A DNA stretch of 64,000 nt from Cedecea neteri. Its GTDB lineage: Bacteria > Pseudomonadota > Gammaproteobacteria > Enterobacterales > Enterobacteriaceae. The notes under the pieces are model-generated. The model was not told the origin of the DNA. It did not search any database and worked only from the letters and a program-made list of their open reading frames with translations. The translations under genes were made by a program, and so were the position numbers. This document shows, one piece after another, positions 30,492 to 40,114 of the stretch (position 1 is the stretch's first letter; the number at the start of each line of letters is the position of its first letter). The stretch is from positions 372,001-436,000 of the forward strand of contig NZ_CP009451.1 of NCBI RefSeq assembly GCF_000757825.1, written 5' to 3'.

Positions 30492-31038
30492 CAGGTTTTT
30501 CCCTCTGGCCATAAATCTGCCGGTAGTCGTCCACGTGCGCGCTGCCAATGTCCGGCGCTTTACCGAGAAAAATGCCTTTGAATGGCCCGCCCTTTGACTC
30601 AAACGGATCGGCGCCCATTACCGCGCCCTGGCTATAGTCGATGCGCCACACCAGGTAATCATCAAGGTTCGGGTCAAAAGCATCCGGCTCTGCGCCTTTA
30701 AACACGGCACCCTCCAGCCCTTCAATGCCGAATTGATGCCCGGCTATCCACTGCGTTAAATCGGCGGCGCAGCTCTGCACAAACACCGCGGGCCGCGTGA
30801 TATCCGTTGTCGCGGACCGGTCGCAGACGATATACAGCTCGCATTCCAGCGCTATTGACGATTGGCCGGTCGTCACCCCGTCGCCTGGCGACCAGTTCGC
30901 TATAGACAGAAACACCGCCGGCGTTGTCAGTTGCGTTTTTTCTTCCGGATAACTGTCGGCATTCCGCACCCAGGATATGCCCCGCAGCGCATCGAGCACG
31001 CTTTCATAATAATTGGGAATCGAAACAGGTTGCGGCAT
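30484..31038 (-). CDS. Tail completion/terminator-like protein
   Basis: 184-aa protein at the junction of the lambda-type head and P2-type tail modules. NYYESVLDALRGISWVRNAD and an Asp/Gly-rich middle resemble tail-terminator folds, but I recognise no exact family. It overlaps gpV by 8 bp. Its position between Z-like and V genes suggests head-tail joining or tail completion. Confidence 0.6.
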   Translation of the reverse strand: MPQPVSIPNYYESVLDALRGISWVRNADSYPEEKTQLTTPAVFLSIANWSPGDGVTTGQSSIALECELYIVCDRSATTDITRPAVFVQSCAADLTQWIAGHQFGIEGLEGAVFKGAEPDAFDPNLDDYLVWRIDYSQGAVMGADPFESKGGPFKGIFLGKAPDIGSAHVDDYRQIYGQREKPDE

Positions 31039-31050
31039 CGCACAAACTCC

Positions 31051-31707
31051 TTAAAGATTAATCTTCTGCTTCACACGGCCGCGCAGGTCGGATTCGAAGT
31101 GATGCATAAAAATGTCCACCGTCTCACCAAACACGTTGTCTTCTATACGGTCCAGCATCGCGGCATAAATCGGCACTTCGGCTTCCCGGATGCGTTTTCC
31201 CGACTTCTGAAAAATGGTACGCCGGCCTTTCCGGGTTTTACTGATAAATGCCCCGTCATACGTTTGTGCCGGCATATCCCCGGCGGGCGTGAACGACGGC
31301 GGAGCGACAGCGCGCCGCCTGTCCTCCCCGGCAATATACCGCCCCGTTACAGGGTCACGCAGTTCGTGATGCGGCAATACCTTTCCTTTGATTCGCCCCT
31401 TCAAATCCTTAACTTTGATGGCATTCAGACCGAAAAAGAGCTTTATCTCTTCCATCGTCTTTCCCGATCGTCCATGTCGGAAATGCATCAGACGCCGGCG
31501 AACTAAGTTCATGCTGCGCGGGGAAATGCCGGCTTTCATTTCTGCTCGAGCACGCTTCTGCAGCGTGACTGCAGTACGCTTCAGCGCGCGGGAATAGGCC
31601 ATCTCGAATTGCTTCTGCGTGGCACCCAATACGCCCTGAATTTGCTTAAGCGCGGAAAGGTCGATATCGATCGGGAGGTCGCGGGATAAGCGTCTTTCGC
31701 GAGCCAT
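31051..31707 (-). CDS. Minor tail protein Z-like
   Basis: 218-aa basic protein of the phage minor tail Z/HK97 gp10-like type (ALKRTAVTLQKRARAEMKAG; FISKTRKGRRTIFQKSGKRI). Likely assists tail tube completion. It shares the T of its start region with the preceding stop, giving tight coupling. Confidence 0.72.
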   Translation of the reverse strand: MARERRLSRDLPIDIDLSALKQIQGVLGATQKQFEMAYSRALKRTAVTLQKRARAEMKAGISPRSMNLVRRRLMHFRHGRSGKTMEEIKLFFGLNAIKVKDLKGRIKGKVLPHHELRDPVTGRYIAGEDRRRAVAPPSFTPAGDMPAQTYDGAFISKTRKGRRTIFQKSGKRIREAEVPIYAAMLDRIEDNVFGETVDIFMHHFESDLRGRVKQKINL

Positions 31708-32084
31708 TATTTTTTACTCCATCCGCTCGGGCCGGCCGCCGCTTTCCCCGGTTCTCCGCGCGCCAGGCGGACGACGGTGCTGCCGGTGTCGTCCTCGCCC
31801 ACGTGCAGCACCCAGTACATTTGCGGCCCAATTTTTACCCGGTCATATTTTTTTAGCCCGGCAATCAACGCCGTTTTTACAAACAGCGTTGGGTCCACAA
31901 TATCCGCCAGCGCAGCGCCGCCGGGTAACGCGGCAACGGCGTCCGGATCATCGAAAACCGCACTGACCGGCTCGGGGCTCCAGATGCCGTTTATCTGCAA
32001 ATAAACGGCAGTTCCCATCGTCTCGATAATCGCGGAATCCGCCCGGAATAGCGCGTCATCGAAAAGATTGTCGAACGCGTCCAC
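31707..32084 (-). CDS. Head-tail joining protein, lambda FII-like
   Basis: 125-aa protein (MDAFDNLFDDALFRADSAI; RVKIGPQMYWVLHVGEDDTG; VRLARG) matching lambda FII in size, order and pattern. It sits between FI and Z as in lambda. Confidence 0.75.
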   Translation of the reverse strand: MDAFDNLFDDALFRADSAIIETMGTAVYLQINGIWSPEPVSAVFDDPDAVAALPGGAALADIVDPTLFVKTALIAGLKKYDRVKIGPQMYWVLHVGEDDTGSTVVRLARGEPGKAAAGPSGWSKK

Positions 32085-32087
32085 GGC

Positions 32088-32486
32088 TTATACCTCTCGT
32101 ACCAGGCCTTTTAGCGCCTGCAGGTCGGTAGAGGCCACCAGTACCACGCTATCCTGCACAACAACACGCACCATGCGCCGGGTTTTCGGATCCTGGCCTT
32201 TCACGTGCAACGTGCGCAGCGCGCGAACCAGCACAACCTTTTCACGGTCTTCAACAGGCGGTTTCGGGGTGTCGTTCGTTGACTCCCCGGCGCCCGCCCC
32301 CTGCCCGCCATCGCCTTCGTTACTGTCTTCGTTACCGTCCCCGTCGTCGCTCAGCGCGTCGAGTTCCTCCTGCACCTCGCGAACGCGAAGTTTCAAATCC
32401 TCCACCGAGCCATCGGTGCTGATAGTGCGCCCCAGCTGCTTGCCCATGTCGTTTAGCTGTTTAATCAAATCGTCTTTAAGTGCCAT
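32088..32486 (-). CDS. DNA packaging protein, lambda FI-like
   Basis: 132 aa, the same length as lambda FI: N-terminal coiled coil, an acidic Asp/Glu/Gly linker (about 45-65) and a C-terminal domain RALRTLHVKG...VVVQDSVV that would contact the capsid. AGGAGAAAA precedes the start. A UUCG-capped hairpin at 32504-32521 without a terminal T-tract lies between this gene and the capsid gene. Confidence 0.78.
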   Translation of the reverse strand: MALKDDLIKQLNDMGKQLGRTISTDGSVEDLKLRVREVQEELDALSDDGDGNEDSNEGDGGQGAGAGESTNDTPKPPVEDREKVVLVRALRTLHVKGQDPKTRRMVRVVVQDSVVLVASTDLQALKGLVREV

Positions 32487-32538
32487 CTTTTTTCTCCTGG
32501 GTATTCAGGGCCGAAGCCCTGAAAAAATTAGCCGCCGG

Positions 32539-33576
32539 TCAGGCGATGGTGATAACCACAAATTCATCGGCATCTGCCAGAACCATCAGCGGGGCGCTTT
32601 GTGTCATGGTGAATTCGCGGGCCGGGTCGCCCTTCTGGATCCAGTTCTTCGGATAGCGACTGGCTTTAGTAATGCCCTCGTTAATCGCTTCGATATCCTG
32701 AATCGCGCCGTAGGTACTGATGCCGCGCGCCTGCGTATTGCCCATGATGATGGTGTTATCCGGGAGGTAGTTTTCCTTAGCACCTGTTTTCGGGTTGATG
32801 TGTTGCCCGTAGTAAACGACGATGACCACATCGCCATAATTCCCTTTCACCGATACCACTTTGCCCAGGTCTTTGAGCGCCGTTTCAAGCACGGAAACCG
32901 AACCACGGCGGCTATCCAGCTTTTTCTCAACCTTGTCAAACGAGCTGAATTCCGCCCAGGCCAGCGGGTCCATAATGGCAATATTGATAACCCCTGATGC
33001 GTTCAACGCGTAGGCGATGAGGTCGGCCGTAGGGTCATAAGTGGCTTTATCCTGCTGCGACCATGCCGCCGCGCCGGCCTGAATAATGTTGTTAGCCGGG
33101 TTGCGCTGCAGGTCCACTTCCACGGGTTCAAACTGATCCCCGGTCATCATGTATTTGCCGAATACAACGGCATCCACACACTGCTTTTCTTCGACCTGCT
33201 GGATGGCCAGCTCTTCATCTTTCAGGTTCTGCAGCACCAGGCGGCGGTGACGGTAAGCCGGATCTTTCAATGCCTGCGGGTCTTCATCCGGAAGACGGCG
33301 CAGCACCATGTTGGGGTTTACCTCGTGTTTTGGTTTAACGTAACCCGGCTGCAGCTGGGTAGTCAGCCCCCCGCGGGTTCGCAGTACTTCGCCGGCGACG
33401 GTCGGCGAGACATAAACCGCCATCGCAACGTTGCCAGGAATTTTCGCCAAATCGACTTTTTCGGTGTCAAACTCGTAGGACTCTACGAAAAACAGCTTTT
33501 TGAAAAACTGCTCAAATTTGAATTTTTTTTGCGTGACCGCGATGAGGCGAGTGGTTGAATAAGAAGAATCAGACAT
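32539..33576 (-). CDS. Major capsid protein, lambda E-like
   Basis: 345-aa capsid protein of the lambda E type (E is 341 aa): TTRLIAVTQKKFKFEQFFKKLFF near the start region (residues 8-30), VDLAKIPGNVAMAVYVSP, ending LADADEFVVITIA. HK97 fold expected. Confidence 0.9.
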   Translation of the reverse strand: MSDSSYSTTRLIAVTQKKFKFEQFFKKLFFVESYEFDTEKVDLAKIPGNVAMAVYVSPTVAGEVLRTRGGLTTQLQPGYVKPKHEVNPNMVLRRLPDEDPQALKDPAYRHRRLVLQNLKDEELAIQQVEEKQCVDAVVFGKYMMTGDQFEPVEVDLQRNPANNIIQAGAAAWSQQDKATYDPTADLIAYALNASGVINIAIMDPLAWAEFSSFDKVEKKLDSRRGSVSVLETALKDLGKVVSVKGNYGDVVIVVYYGQHINPKTGAKENYLPDNTIIMGNTQARGISTYGAIQDIEAINEGITKASRYPKNWIQKGDPAREFTMTQSAPLMVLADADEFVVITIA

Positions 33577-33590
33577 AGATTTTTTCCATT

Positions 33591-33614
33591 AAAAAAAGGC
33601 CGCTTAGCGGCCTT
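33591..33614 (-). terminator. Terminator between decoration and capsid genes
   Basis: Minus-strand stem AAGGCCGC/GCGGCCTT with a 3-base loop and following T-run. Confidence 0.72.
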
Positions 33615-33630
33615 TGCACGGTGATTTTGA

Positions 33631-33960
33631 TTAGTTGACGCTGACGGCGCTGCCCACAAAGGCGTTTTGCTTCTGCTCCGCGCTAAGGCCAGCTGGCCAG
33701 AGCAAATCAGAGGTGCGGAAGGTCCCGGACTTGTAGTAAGTCACGCTGGCCTGCCCGGCGGTAACATTCAGCGCCAGCACGCCAATTGCCGTTCCTGCGT
33801 TGGCACCGTCCCAGGGCATCAAAAGTCCTTTTGTTGCATCGAGCATCAGCGGCGTTAGCGCCGGGGTGTCAGCCGCGATTTCTGCAGCACCGATCGCTGT
33901 GTTGGCATCATCGCTGCCGCCCAGCGGCTGGTGATGTACAAACTCTTCAATGTGAGCCAT
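33631..33960 (-). CDS. Head decoration protein, lambda D-like
   Basis: 109 aa (lambda D is 110): DANTAIGAAEIAADTPALTP, LMPWDGANAGTAIGVLAL, TYYKSGTFRTSDLLWPAG. Trimers would stabilise the expanded capsid. Confidence 0.9.
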   Translation of the reverse strand: MAHIEEFVHHQPLGGSDDANTAIGAAEIAADTPALTPLMLDATKGLLMPWDGANAGTAIGVLALNVTAGQASVTYYKSGTFRTSDLLWPAGLSAEQKQNAFVGSAVSVN

Positions 33961-33977
33961 TGCTCGTGTCCTCTTTG

Positions 33978-34400
33978 TTAAACGGGAATATCGTCCCAGC
34001 CATCGTCTTCTGCTGCCGATGCCTGCGCACCGGTTGCCCCACTTACCGCCGCCGGAGTGTCATCCAGCAGCGCGTCAAACCCGGTTTCCGTGCGGGCTTG
34101 CGCACTTAGCGGCACGGTCGCCAGGATAGATTGAGCACTTTCGACGCTCATATTTTCCGTGCCCGCCAGCGCCCGTGCGGTGGCCTCACGCCCTTTCGCT
34201 TCCTCGCAATTCAAAATGCCCATGATCCGCTGATTCTCCGACTGCACCGCGGCTGCTACGCTGGACGCTGACGCCGTGGCAACATCAGCTGCAGGCGTTG
34301 TTGTTGTGGCTGATGTGCCCGCGGTAACAGCGGCAGCCGTGGTGCCCGTAGCGGCAGCATCGCCCGCCGTGGCGGTTGTGGTGGTTGTGGTCGTTGCCAT
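33978..34400 (-). CDS. Internal scaffold protein, lambda Nu3-like
   Basis: An in-frame ATG at 34400 inside the protease gene is preceded by CGGAGAAG at ideal spacing and would give a 140-aa protein sharing the protease C-terminus. Lambda Nu3 starts at the matching place inside C. It begins MATTTTTTTATAGDAAATG. Confidence 0.7.
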   Translation of the reverse strand: MATTTTTTTATAGDAAATGTTAAAVTAGTSATTTTPAADVATASASSVAAAVQSENQRIMGILNCEEAKGREATARALAGTENMSVESAQSILATVPLSAQARTETGFDALLDDTPAAVSGATGAQASAAEDDGWDDIPV

Positions 34401-35318
34401 TACTTCTCCGATAATTACGTGGTTTTTTTGTTTATCCAGGTGCTCACGCATCACGCCCAGGGCATCTGCGTTGATCACCACTTCATTAGCCAGGCCAGCC
34501 TTAACGGCTTCCTGTCCGTCGTACACGGCGGCCTCGGTCGCCAGCACGGCTTTAACGCTCATGCCGGTGTAAGTCGCTACCTTCCCCGCGAATCTTTTGC
34601 GCTGGCCGTCGATTTTTTCCTGAAAACTCACCCGCACGTCTTCCGGCAGCTTGTTGTACGGATTCCCGTCAACTTTATGGCTGCCGCTGAATATCAGCGT
34701 GATATCGATGCCTTCCTGCTCCAGCATCCCGGAATAGTTGCTGTGCGCCATCAGCACGCCGATCGAACCCGTGCGCGCCGTTTGGGTGACCAGGCGATGA
34801 CTGCAGGCGCTCGAAAGCAGCTGGCCGGCACTGCAGCTCATATCGTTGGCCAGCGACCAGATCGGCTTTTCGCTTCGCATCCGGGCAATCAAATCAGCGG
34901 CATCAAATGCGCCGGCCACCATGCCGCCGGGGGTGTCCATGTCCAGCAGCAGGCCGTCCACGCCCGGATCGGCTATCGCCTGCATTACCCGGCTAACAAT
35001 CCCGTTGTAGCCCGTCATACCGGAATACGGCCGTACAGCAGCCATCTTGCTGACCAGCGTTCCGGAAACCGGGATGACGGCGATCCGGTCTTTCACTTCG
35101 TAGCTGCGGGCCGTGGCGCTTTCACGCCCATCACCAAACAGCGACATTGTTTCGCCCATCGCCTCCCGGCTGATAATTGTGCCGCTGACGGCATCCACCA
35201 GCCGGCTGGCGCCGATTTCTTGCCCCAGCGCGCAAAAGAAAACCCGCGCGTAGGCGGGTTCCAGTAGTAAGGGTTGGTTAAACGCCATTCCGGCGATATG
35301 CGATAAATTACGCGGCAC
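33978..35318 (-). CDS. Capsid maturation protease, lambda C-like (S49)
   Basis: 446-aa ClpP/SppA-type S49 peptidase: MDTPGGMVAGAFDAADLIAR and the nucleophile region SCSAGQLLSSACSHRLVT, with TGSIGVLMAHSNY. GTG 35318 is chosen because it gives the lambda-like N-terminus [20 protein letters not shown] after AGGGGGCC; upstream frame sequence is the portal gene read in another frame. Its 3' part doubles as the scaffold gene. A Thr/Ala-rich low-complexity stretch lies near 308-350. Confidence 0.9.
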   Translation of the reverse strand: MPRNLSHIAGMAFNQPLLLEPAYARVFFCALGQEIGASRLVDAVSGTIISREAMGETMSLFGDGRESATARSYEVKDRIAVIPVSGTLVSKMAAVRPYSGMTGYNGIVSRVMQAIADPGVDGLLLDMDTPGGMVAGAFDAADLIARMRSEKPIWSLANDMSCSAGQLLSSACSHRLVTQTARTGSIGVLMAHSNYSGMLEQEGIDITLIFSGSHKVDGNPYNKLPEDVRVSFQEKIDGQRKRFAGKVATYTGMSVKAVLATEAAVYDGQEAVKAGLANEVVINADALGVMREHLDKQKNHVIIGEVMATTTTTTTATAGDAAATGTTAAAVTAGTSATTTTPAADVATASASSVAAAVQSENQRIMGILNCEEAKGREATARALAGTENMSVESAQSILATVPLSAQARTETGFDALLDDTPAAVSGATGAQASAAEDDGWDDIPV

Positions 35319-36918
35319 GCTGGCCCCCTGTTTCTTTGTTGTTGGCGGAGTTTTGCAACTGCGCATTGAATGCCGTTGCAATCCAGGCAGGCTGAGTGAG
35401 TCCGGCTTCGCGGCGTTCTTGCGCTTCACGGACCTGCTGGCGGAATACCTCCTGGTAATCCTCGCCGAGCTTGCCGCACTCTTTTTCGTAAGTGCTGAGT
35501 CCGGCTTCAATCAACATGACCGACTCCTGCACTTCCTTCAGCCCATCGATGGCCATACGGCCGGCGCCGATCCACTCCGAGTTACTCCACGCCCCGCGGG
35601 CTTCTTGGTATGAGTAACGGGCTTTTGCCGGCATCCGGATAATGCCACGGGCAAATGCCTCTTCCAGCCAGCAGCCGAACATCATGCTGGCCTGTCGCGC
35701 GGCGATGAATTTGCGACGGCCGAGGAAATAGCGCCAGGACTCGTTAGCCGAAGCACGCGCGCTCGAGTAACTGACTTGCGAATAATCGCGGGACAGCTGC
35801 TCATAAGAGACGCCAAGCCCGGCGGCGATGTAGCGCAGCAGGGATTGCTCAAACACGGAATAGCCGTTATCCGTGTCCTGCGCAGTCTGCAGATTGAGTG
35901 AGTCACCGGGGAACAGGTGCGGCACCTTAGCGCCACCGAACTTAACCTGCGCCGCCTGGTAGTACACGATGTACTGCTGCAGCAGCTTAGATATCCCGCT
36001 ATTGTTTTGCGCTGTCTTGTCGTCGCCGGCGCCGAGAATGAATTCAAACGCCTTTTCTGTATCGAGTTCGGATTCTATCGTCGCCGCGTACATCGCTTTC
36101 ACAATCGCGGACTGCAGCTGCGTGTTTTGCAGCGTATCGAGCATTTTCATCTGCTCCATCACGCTGTAAAACTGGTTGGCGCCGCGCGTCTGGCCATCCT
36201 CCAGCGGCTCGAAAATATGAATCATGCCCGGACGACCGTTCGCCAGCTCGCGCGGGATGTAACGCCACTTCCGACCGCCCCACAGAGGATAAGTGTCTTC
36301 CGAAACGTTATAGCCCACGGCCGCGCCATTGCGATCAATAACAACGCCTGCGCGCTGTGTGGCGGAATCCATCACCCCGTTATTGTTGCTGACGCGTTTG
36401 GGGCTCACCATCTTGAACTGTGTGCGGAAAATTCGGCCTGCAGAGCGTGCCGCCGCCGCCGGCTGCGTGAACAATTCCCCGTTGAAGGCGTGCATGGCCA
36501 CGCCCTCACGGATCATCATCGTGAACGTGCGCTTTCGCTCCACGTCCATATAGCAATGATGATCCTCGGCGTATTCGCGCCAGGCAGCTTCGACATCATC
36601 GGCCATCGCCCGCGAATCATCTTCCGAAATTCCCAGCCGCTGCCAGTTGGGCCGGTAGCTGAGTCGGAAAAATGAGCCAACAATGTGATCCTGGTGGAGC
36701 TGCACGCCATTCGCCGCATAACCGTTGTTGCGTACCAGGTCGTCGGCGCGGGCGTTGCCCCGCTCAAACTGCGGCAGCAAGGCCGCATCGGCGCTTTGGG
36801 ACGATGGCAGCCACTGCGCCAGCTGTCCGCCGAAACCCGCCCCGCCGCCGCTGTATGATGCGTATTCACGCAGCGGCGTTTTGCCGTCCGGGGCCAGCAA
36901 TTGCCCGCCGTTATTCAT
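35308..36918 (-). CDS. Portal protein, lambda B-like
   Basis: 536-aa portal (lambda B is 533): [45 protein letters not shown] [36 protein letters not shown]. Its ATG overlaps the stop of the W gene (ATGA). Confidence 0.92.
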   Translation of the reverse strand: MNNGGQLLAPDGKTPLREYASYSGGGAGFGGQLAQWLPSSQSADAALLPQFERGNARADDLVRNNGYAANGVQLHQDHIVGSFFRLSYRPNWQRLGISEDDSRAMADDVEAAWREYAEDHHCYMDVERKRTFTMMIREGVAMHAFNGELFTQPAAAARSAGRIFRTQFKMVSPKRVSNNNGVMDSATQRAGVVIDRNGAAVGYNVSEDTYPLWGGRKWRYIPRELANGRPGMIHIFEPLEDGQTRGANQFYSVMEQMKMLDTLQNTQLQSAIVKAMYAATIESELDTEKAFEFILGAGDDKTAQNNSGISKLLQQYIVYYQAAQVKFGGAKVPHLFPGDSLNLQTAQDTDNGYSVFEQSLLRYIAAGLGVSYEQLSRDYSQVSYSSARASANESWRYFLGRRKFIAARQASMMFGCWLEEAFARGIIRMPAKARYSYQEARGAWSNSEWIGAGRMAIDGLKEVQESVMLIEAGLSTYEKECGKLGEDYQEVFRQQVREAQERREAGLTQPAWIATAFNAQLQNSANNKETGGQRAA

Positions 36919-37121
36919 AATCCGAACCTCGCTGGGCGACGGCGAACCGATACAATCCCCAATTCACTCTCAAGATTTGCGATATACGTGCGCAGCTCGC
37001 TGAGCGTTGCGGAGGTAAACGTTACACTCCGCCCGTCTTTTTGTACCGATGCCACACGCTTGCCGGTCAGCAAGTCATGCAGCGCCTTGCGTGCCTCGTC
37101 CAGCTCCGCTTTTGTCGCCAC
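36915..37121 (-). CDS. Head-tail joining protein W, lambda gpW-like
   Basis: 68 aa, identical in length to lambda gpW, with [22 protein letters not shown] start at 37121 with GGAG upstream. Confidence 0.9.
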   Translation of the reverse strand: MATKAELDEARKALHDLLTGKRVASVQKDGRSVTFTSATLSELRTYIANLESELGIVSVRRRPARFGL

Positions 37122-37123
37122 TG

Positions 37124-39043
37124 TTATTCTCCAGCAAGTTGCGCCGCCAGGGCGGCAAAGGATTTATCCTGATCAACCTGTCCTGAATGCGCCCGACTCT
37201 CGGCCAGAGCATTCAGATCCAGTTGCCAGCGTGATTTACTGATGCGTAACGCCGCCAGCGCATAGACAAAGCAGTCCAGCGCCTCGTTTCGTCGTTTTTT
37301 ACTGTCCCACAGCAGTTTTATCCGCCCTTTCTCGTACTTCTCGATCAGCTCTTCAGCCACCAGCTGCTGGGCTTCGACTAAATCGAAAATCTCCGGGTTG
37401 TTCGGGACGTGGATTAAGCCCTCTACCGGCGAACCATCAGCCGGCCGCTCGAGCTTGTAGCGGGCATAAATCACCTCTTTCGCGGTGTCGCTGCCCACTT
37501 CGGTGAGGTACACCCCTTTAGCGTTGCGCTTGCGGGGCATATTCGCCACCGGCTTGCCGTAGATGCTGGCACCCTTGATCGGGATAACGCGGAACATGCC
37601 GAGCTTTCGCGAACGCTTGTAAACGATGTCCGGATCAATGCCGCCGGTATCCCAGCAGACGCGGGCAATACTCATCATGTCGCCGCTTTCGCTGAGGTAC
37701 TGACCAGCAATCGCCGCATCAACACGCAGCAGCGTGGCCTCTTCATCGTGACGGCCCATGATGATTAGCCGATCGATGAGATAAGCCTCTTCACCGGGCG
37801 CCCAACCCCAGACGCGCATCTCGTAGCGGTCGAGCTGGGAGTCGATACCGGCAGTGAGATACACAACGCGCAACGGAACCTGCGCGGCGTAAAGCTCGCC
37901 CCAGCTAAACACCAGCTCCGGCAACGGTCGCTCGCCCACTTCTTCGGACCAGGTTTCGCCCAGCGTGGTGTTAGTGAAGGTTTTAAGCTTGCCGGGGTCG
38001 CCTTTCGTCTTGAAATAGTCTTTGACGATCTGCACCCAGGTTGTGAACGGGCTGTACGCAGTCCAGATGTGAAACGACACGGCGTCCGGAGGGTCAATTT
38101 CCTCGCCGTCAGACGCGAACCACGCCAGCCCATCTTCGGTATAGATGCCGGTGTTATCGCAGATGTAGCGCGCGCCGGTGTAGTCCAGCTCGTTCTGATG
38201 AATCACGCAGCCGGAATGCTCACAAAGATAAAATACGGTTTTCGCGTCGTGGTTTTCCCACTTGAAGCCATAGGGCTCCTCTTTGCCGCCCCATTTCAGG
38301 TACTGCTCGCCGCCGCAATGCGGGCATTTGAGATGAAAGCGCATCAGGTGGCCGGACTCGCTGGCCGCGCGCTCGATCTGGCATACGCCCTTTATCTTCG
38401 GCGATGAGCCACGAATTGATTTTGGCCACACTGAGCCCTCGATACGCTTATCGCCGAGGAATGTTGGCGAGCCTTCTTTCTCGATATCCTCATCGAACGC
38501 GGCCAGCTCGTCATAGCCCACAAAATCGACTGACTTTTCGCGATAGTTTTTCGCCGCTTTACCACCCAGGCACCAGAATCCGCGGCCGTTCGAAAAGCGT
38601 TTCATGGAAAGCGTGTTATCGCGGTGCTTCTTGCCATACCACGGCGCCATCTCGCGTAGTCCTGGCACATCGCGGATCGTCGGCTCGACGTGCGATTTCA
38701 TGAAGTTTTCGGCATCACCATCGGTCGGTTGCCATAGCAAGCCATTACGCTGCTTGTGCTGCAGGAAATAGCTGAAAACGCCCAGCAGCATCTTGGAATA
38801 ACCCACGCGGGCCGATTTGATGAGATTCACTTCGCGGATATCGTCGCTGCCCATCGCGTTCATTATCGCTACCTGAAAAGGCAACGTTTCCCAGCGTCCC
38901 TCGGTGTACGCAGATTCTTTCGGGAGGTAATAATGTTCGTTGGCCCATTCAACGGCCGTGACCGGCATCGGGCGAAACAGCGATTTAAGCCCGGCGGCTA
39001 TCCACCGGCCAAGACTCTTAATCTGTTTTTTCGAGATACTCAC
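37124..39043 (-). CDS. Terminase large subunit, lambda A-like
   Basis: 639-aa packaging ATPase-nuclease, close to lambda gpA throughout: [17 protein letters not shown], the deviant Walker [11 protein letters not shown] near 77-86, [24 protein letters not shown] region, C-x2-C/C-x4-C zinc-like pair, and [13 protein letters not shown] of the nuclease domain. GTG start 39043 inside the end of the small subunit gene, as in lambda. Confidence 0.94.
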   Translation of the reverse strand: MSISKKQIKSLGRWIAAGLKSLFRPMPVTAVEWANEHYYLPKESAYTEGRWETLPFQVAIMNAMGSDDIREVNLIKSARVGYSKMLLGVFSYFLQHKQRNGLLWQPTDGDAENFMKSHVEPTIRDVPGLREMAPWYGKKHRDNTLSMKRFSNGRGFWCLGGKAAKNYREKSVDFVGYDELAAFDEDIEKEGSPTFLGDKRIEGSVWPKSIRGSSPKIKGVCQIERAASESGHLMRFHLKCPHCGGEQYLKWGGKEEPYGFKWENHDAKTVFYLCEHSGCVIHQNELDYTGARYICDNTGIYTEDGLAWFASDGEEIDPPDAVSFHIWTAYSPFTTWVQIVKDYFKTKGDPGKLKTFTNTTLGETWSEEVGERPLPELVFSWGELYAAQVPLRVVYLTAGIDSQLDRYEMRVWGWAPGEEAYLIDRLIIMGRHDEEATLLRVDAAIAGQYLSESGDMMSIARVCWDTGGIDPDIVYKRSRKLGMFRVIPIKGASIYGKPVANMPRKRNAKGVYLTEVGSDTAKEVIYARYKLERPADGSPVEGLIHVPNNPEIFDLVEAQQLVAEELIEKYEKGRIKLLWDSKKRRNEALDCFVYALAALRISKSRWQLDLNALAESRAHSGQVDQDKSFAALAAQLAGE

Positions 39044-39572
39044 TCAGCAACCCCGGCAGCTTTTCATCCAGCGCCGCCGCTTTGTTCATCGCCTTCACCA
39101 CATCACGCTTTAGAAATTCGATGTAGCGATGATCAAGCGCGGGGAAACGTCGCTGCATCGACAACGGGATCCCGTCCAGAATGCCGGATATTTCCCCGGC
39201 AATTTTGGACAGGACGAACATGCAAAATGCGGTTTCGACAACCTCGGCAGCTTCTTTGGCGTTCTTCAGCTCCTGCCCGTCGGCCTGCGCGCGGGTCAGT
39301 CGGTGCCGTTCGTAATCGATAGTGCCTGGTACAAGCTCTGATTCGACCGTGGTCTGCAGCTCGTTTAGCTCTTTTCGCAGCACCTCGTTTTCAAGATCGG
39401 TTTCCCGCTTGCAGTACCAGTCAATGACAGCTTTTAGCGAATACGCATTATCCCCGCCACGCCCGCCGCTGCCGTCGCCGTTTTCAACCGGACAGCCTTG
39501 CGCCTGCCAGGTTGTAATTGTTCGTGCCGAAACTTCGAAGATCCCGGCCAGCTGAGTTTTGTTCACAATCAT
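39018..39572 (-). CDS. Terminase small subunit, lambda Nu1-like
   Basis: 184-aa DNA-packaging protein (Nu1 is 181): winged helix at the N-terminus (NKTQLAGIFEVSARTITTWQ), then LVPGTIDYERHRLTRAQADG and AFCMFVLSKIAGEISGILDG. GGGAGGT precedes ATG 39572. It binds cosB between here and cosN. Confidence 0.93.
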   Translation of the reverse strand: MIVNKTQLAGIFEVSARTITTWQAQGCPVENGDGSGGRGGDNAYSLKAVIDWYCKRETDLENEVLRKELNELQTTVESELVPGTIDYERHRLTRAQADGQELKNAKEAAEVVETAFCMFVLSKIAGEISGILDGIPLSMQRRFPALDHRYIEFLKRDVVKAMNKAAALDEKLPGLLSEYLEKTD

Positions 39573-39731
39573 GCCCGGACCTCCCCGGAGAGAAAGTTGA
39601 TTAAAAATTAAACTGGGAAGTGAAAAGGCTAAAAACACGGAAAAAAGGATCACGCCACTTCCCGGTTAAAGGGGTAGCGATTCTATGTAAAACAGAGAGT
39701 TAGCTTTAACTAAGTAGGAAGTGGGATCTGC

Positions 39732-39776
39732 CCCGAAAAATCTCGTAAATAGCGCGTTTTCGCGCGTCTTACGCCC
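39732..39776 (-). other. Lambda-like cosN packaging site
   Basis: On the minus strand GGGCGTAAGACG-CGCG, then CGCTATTTACGAGATTTTTC aligns without gaps to lambda cosN (GGGCGGCGACCT-CGCG, then CGCTATTTATGAAAATTTTC). The 12-base overhang would be 39765-39776. The distance to the Nu1 ATG is about 192 bp, against 191 in lambda. The adjacent 39573-39731 should hold cosB. Confidence 0.75.
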
Positions 39777-40114
39777 GTCGGTGTTTCAGGTTCTGGAAAG
39801 TACCTTTTGAAATCGGACTTGAATAGATGACCGTTGAAATACTATCCACCTGATATTTCTAGGTTTTATAGCGAAATAAAAAAGAAATTGTCGTAACGCT
39901 AGCTATTCATAGGTCAAGGCAATTGAAAAAACACTCACCTCTCATATATCAAATAGAGTTCGCTCTATGTTTGCATGCTATAAAAAATGGGCCACTACCA
40001 ATTTAGGTAGTTTGAAAAACGTTGATAACAAGAGGATAAAAAAATACTATAATATGGACATATATATATTACTCAGTAAAATAACTTCACTTATGAAATG
40101 GATAAGGAGATCTC

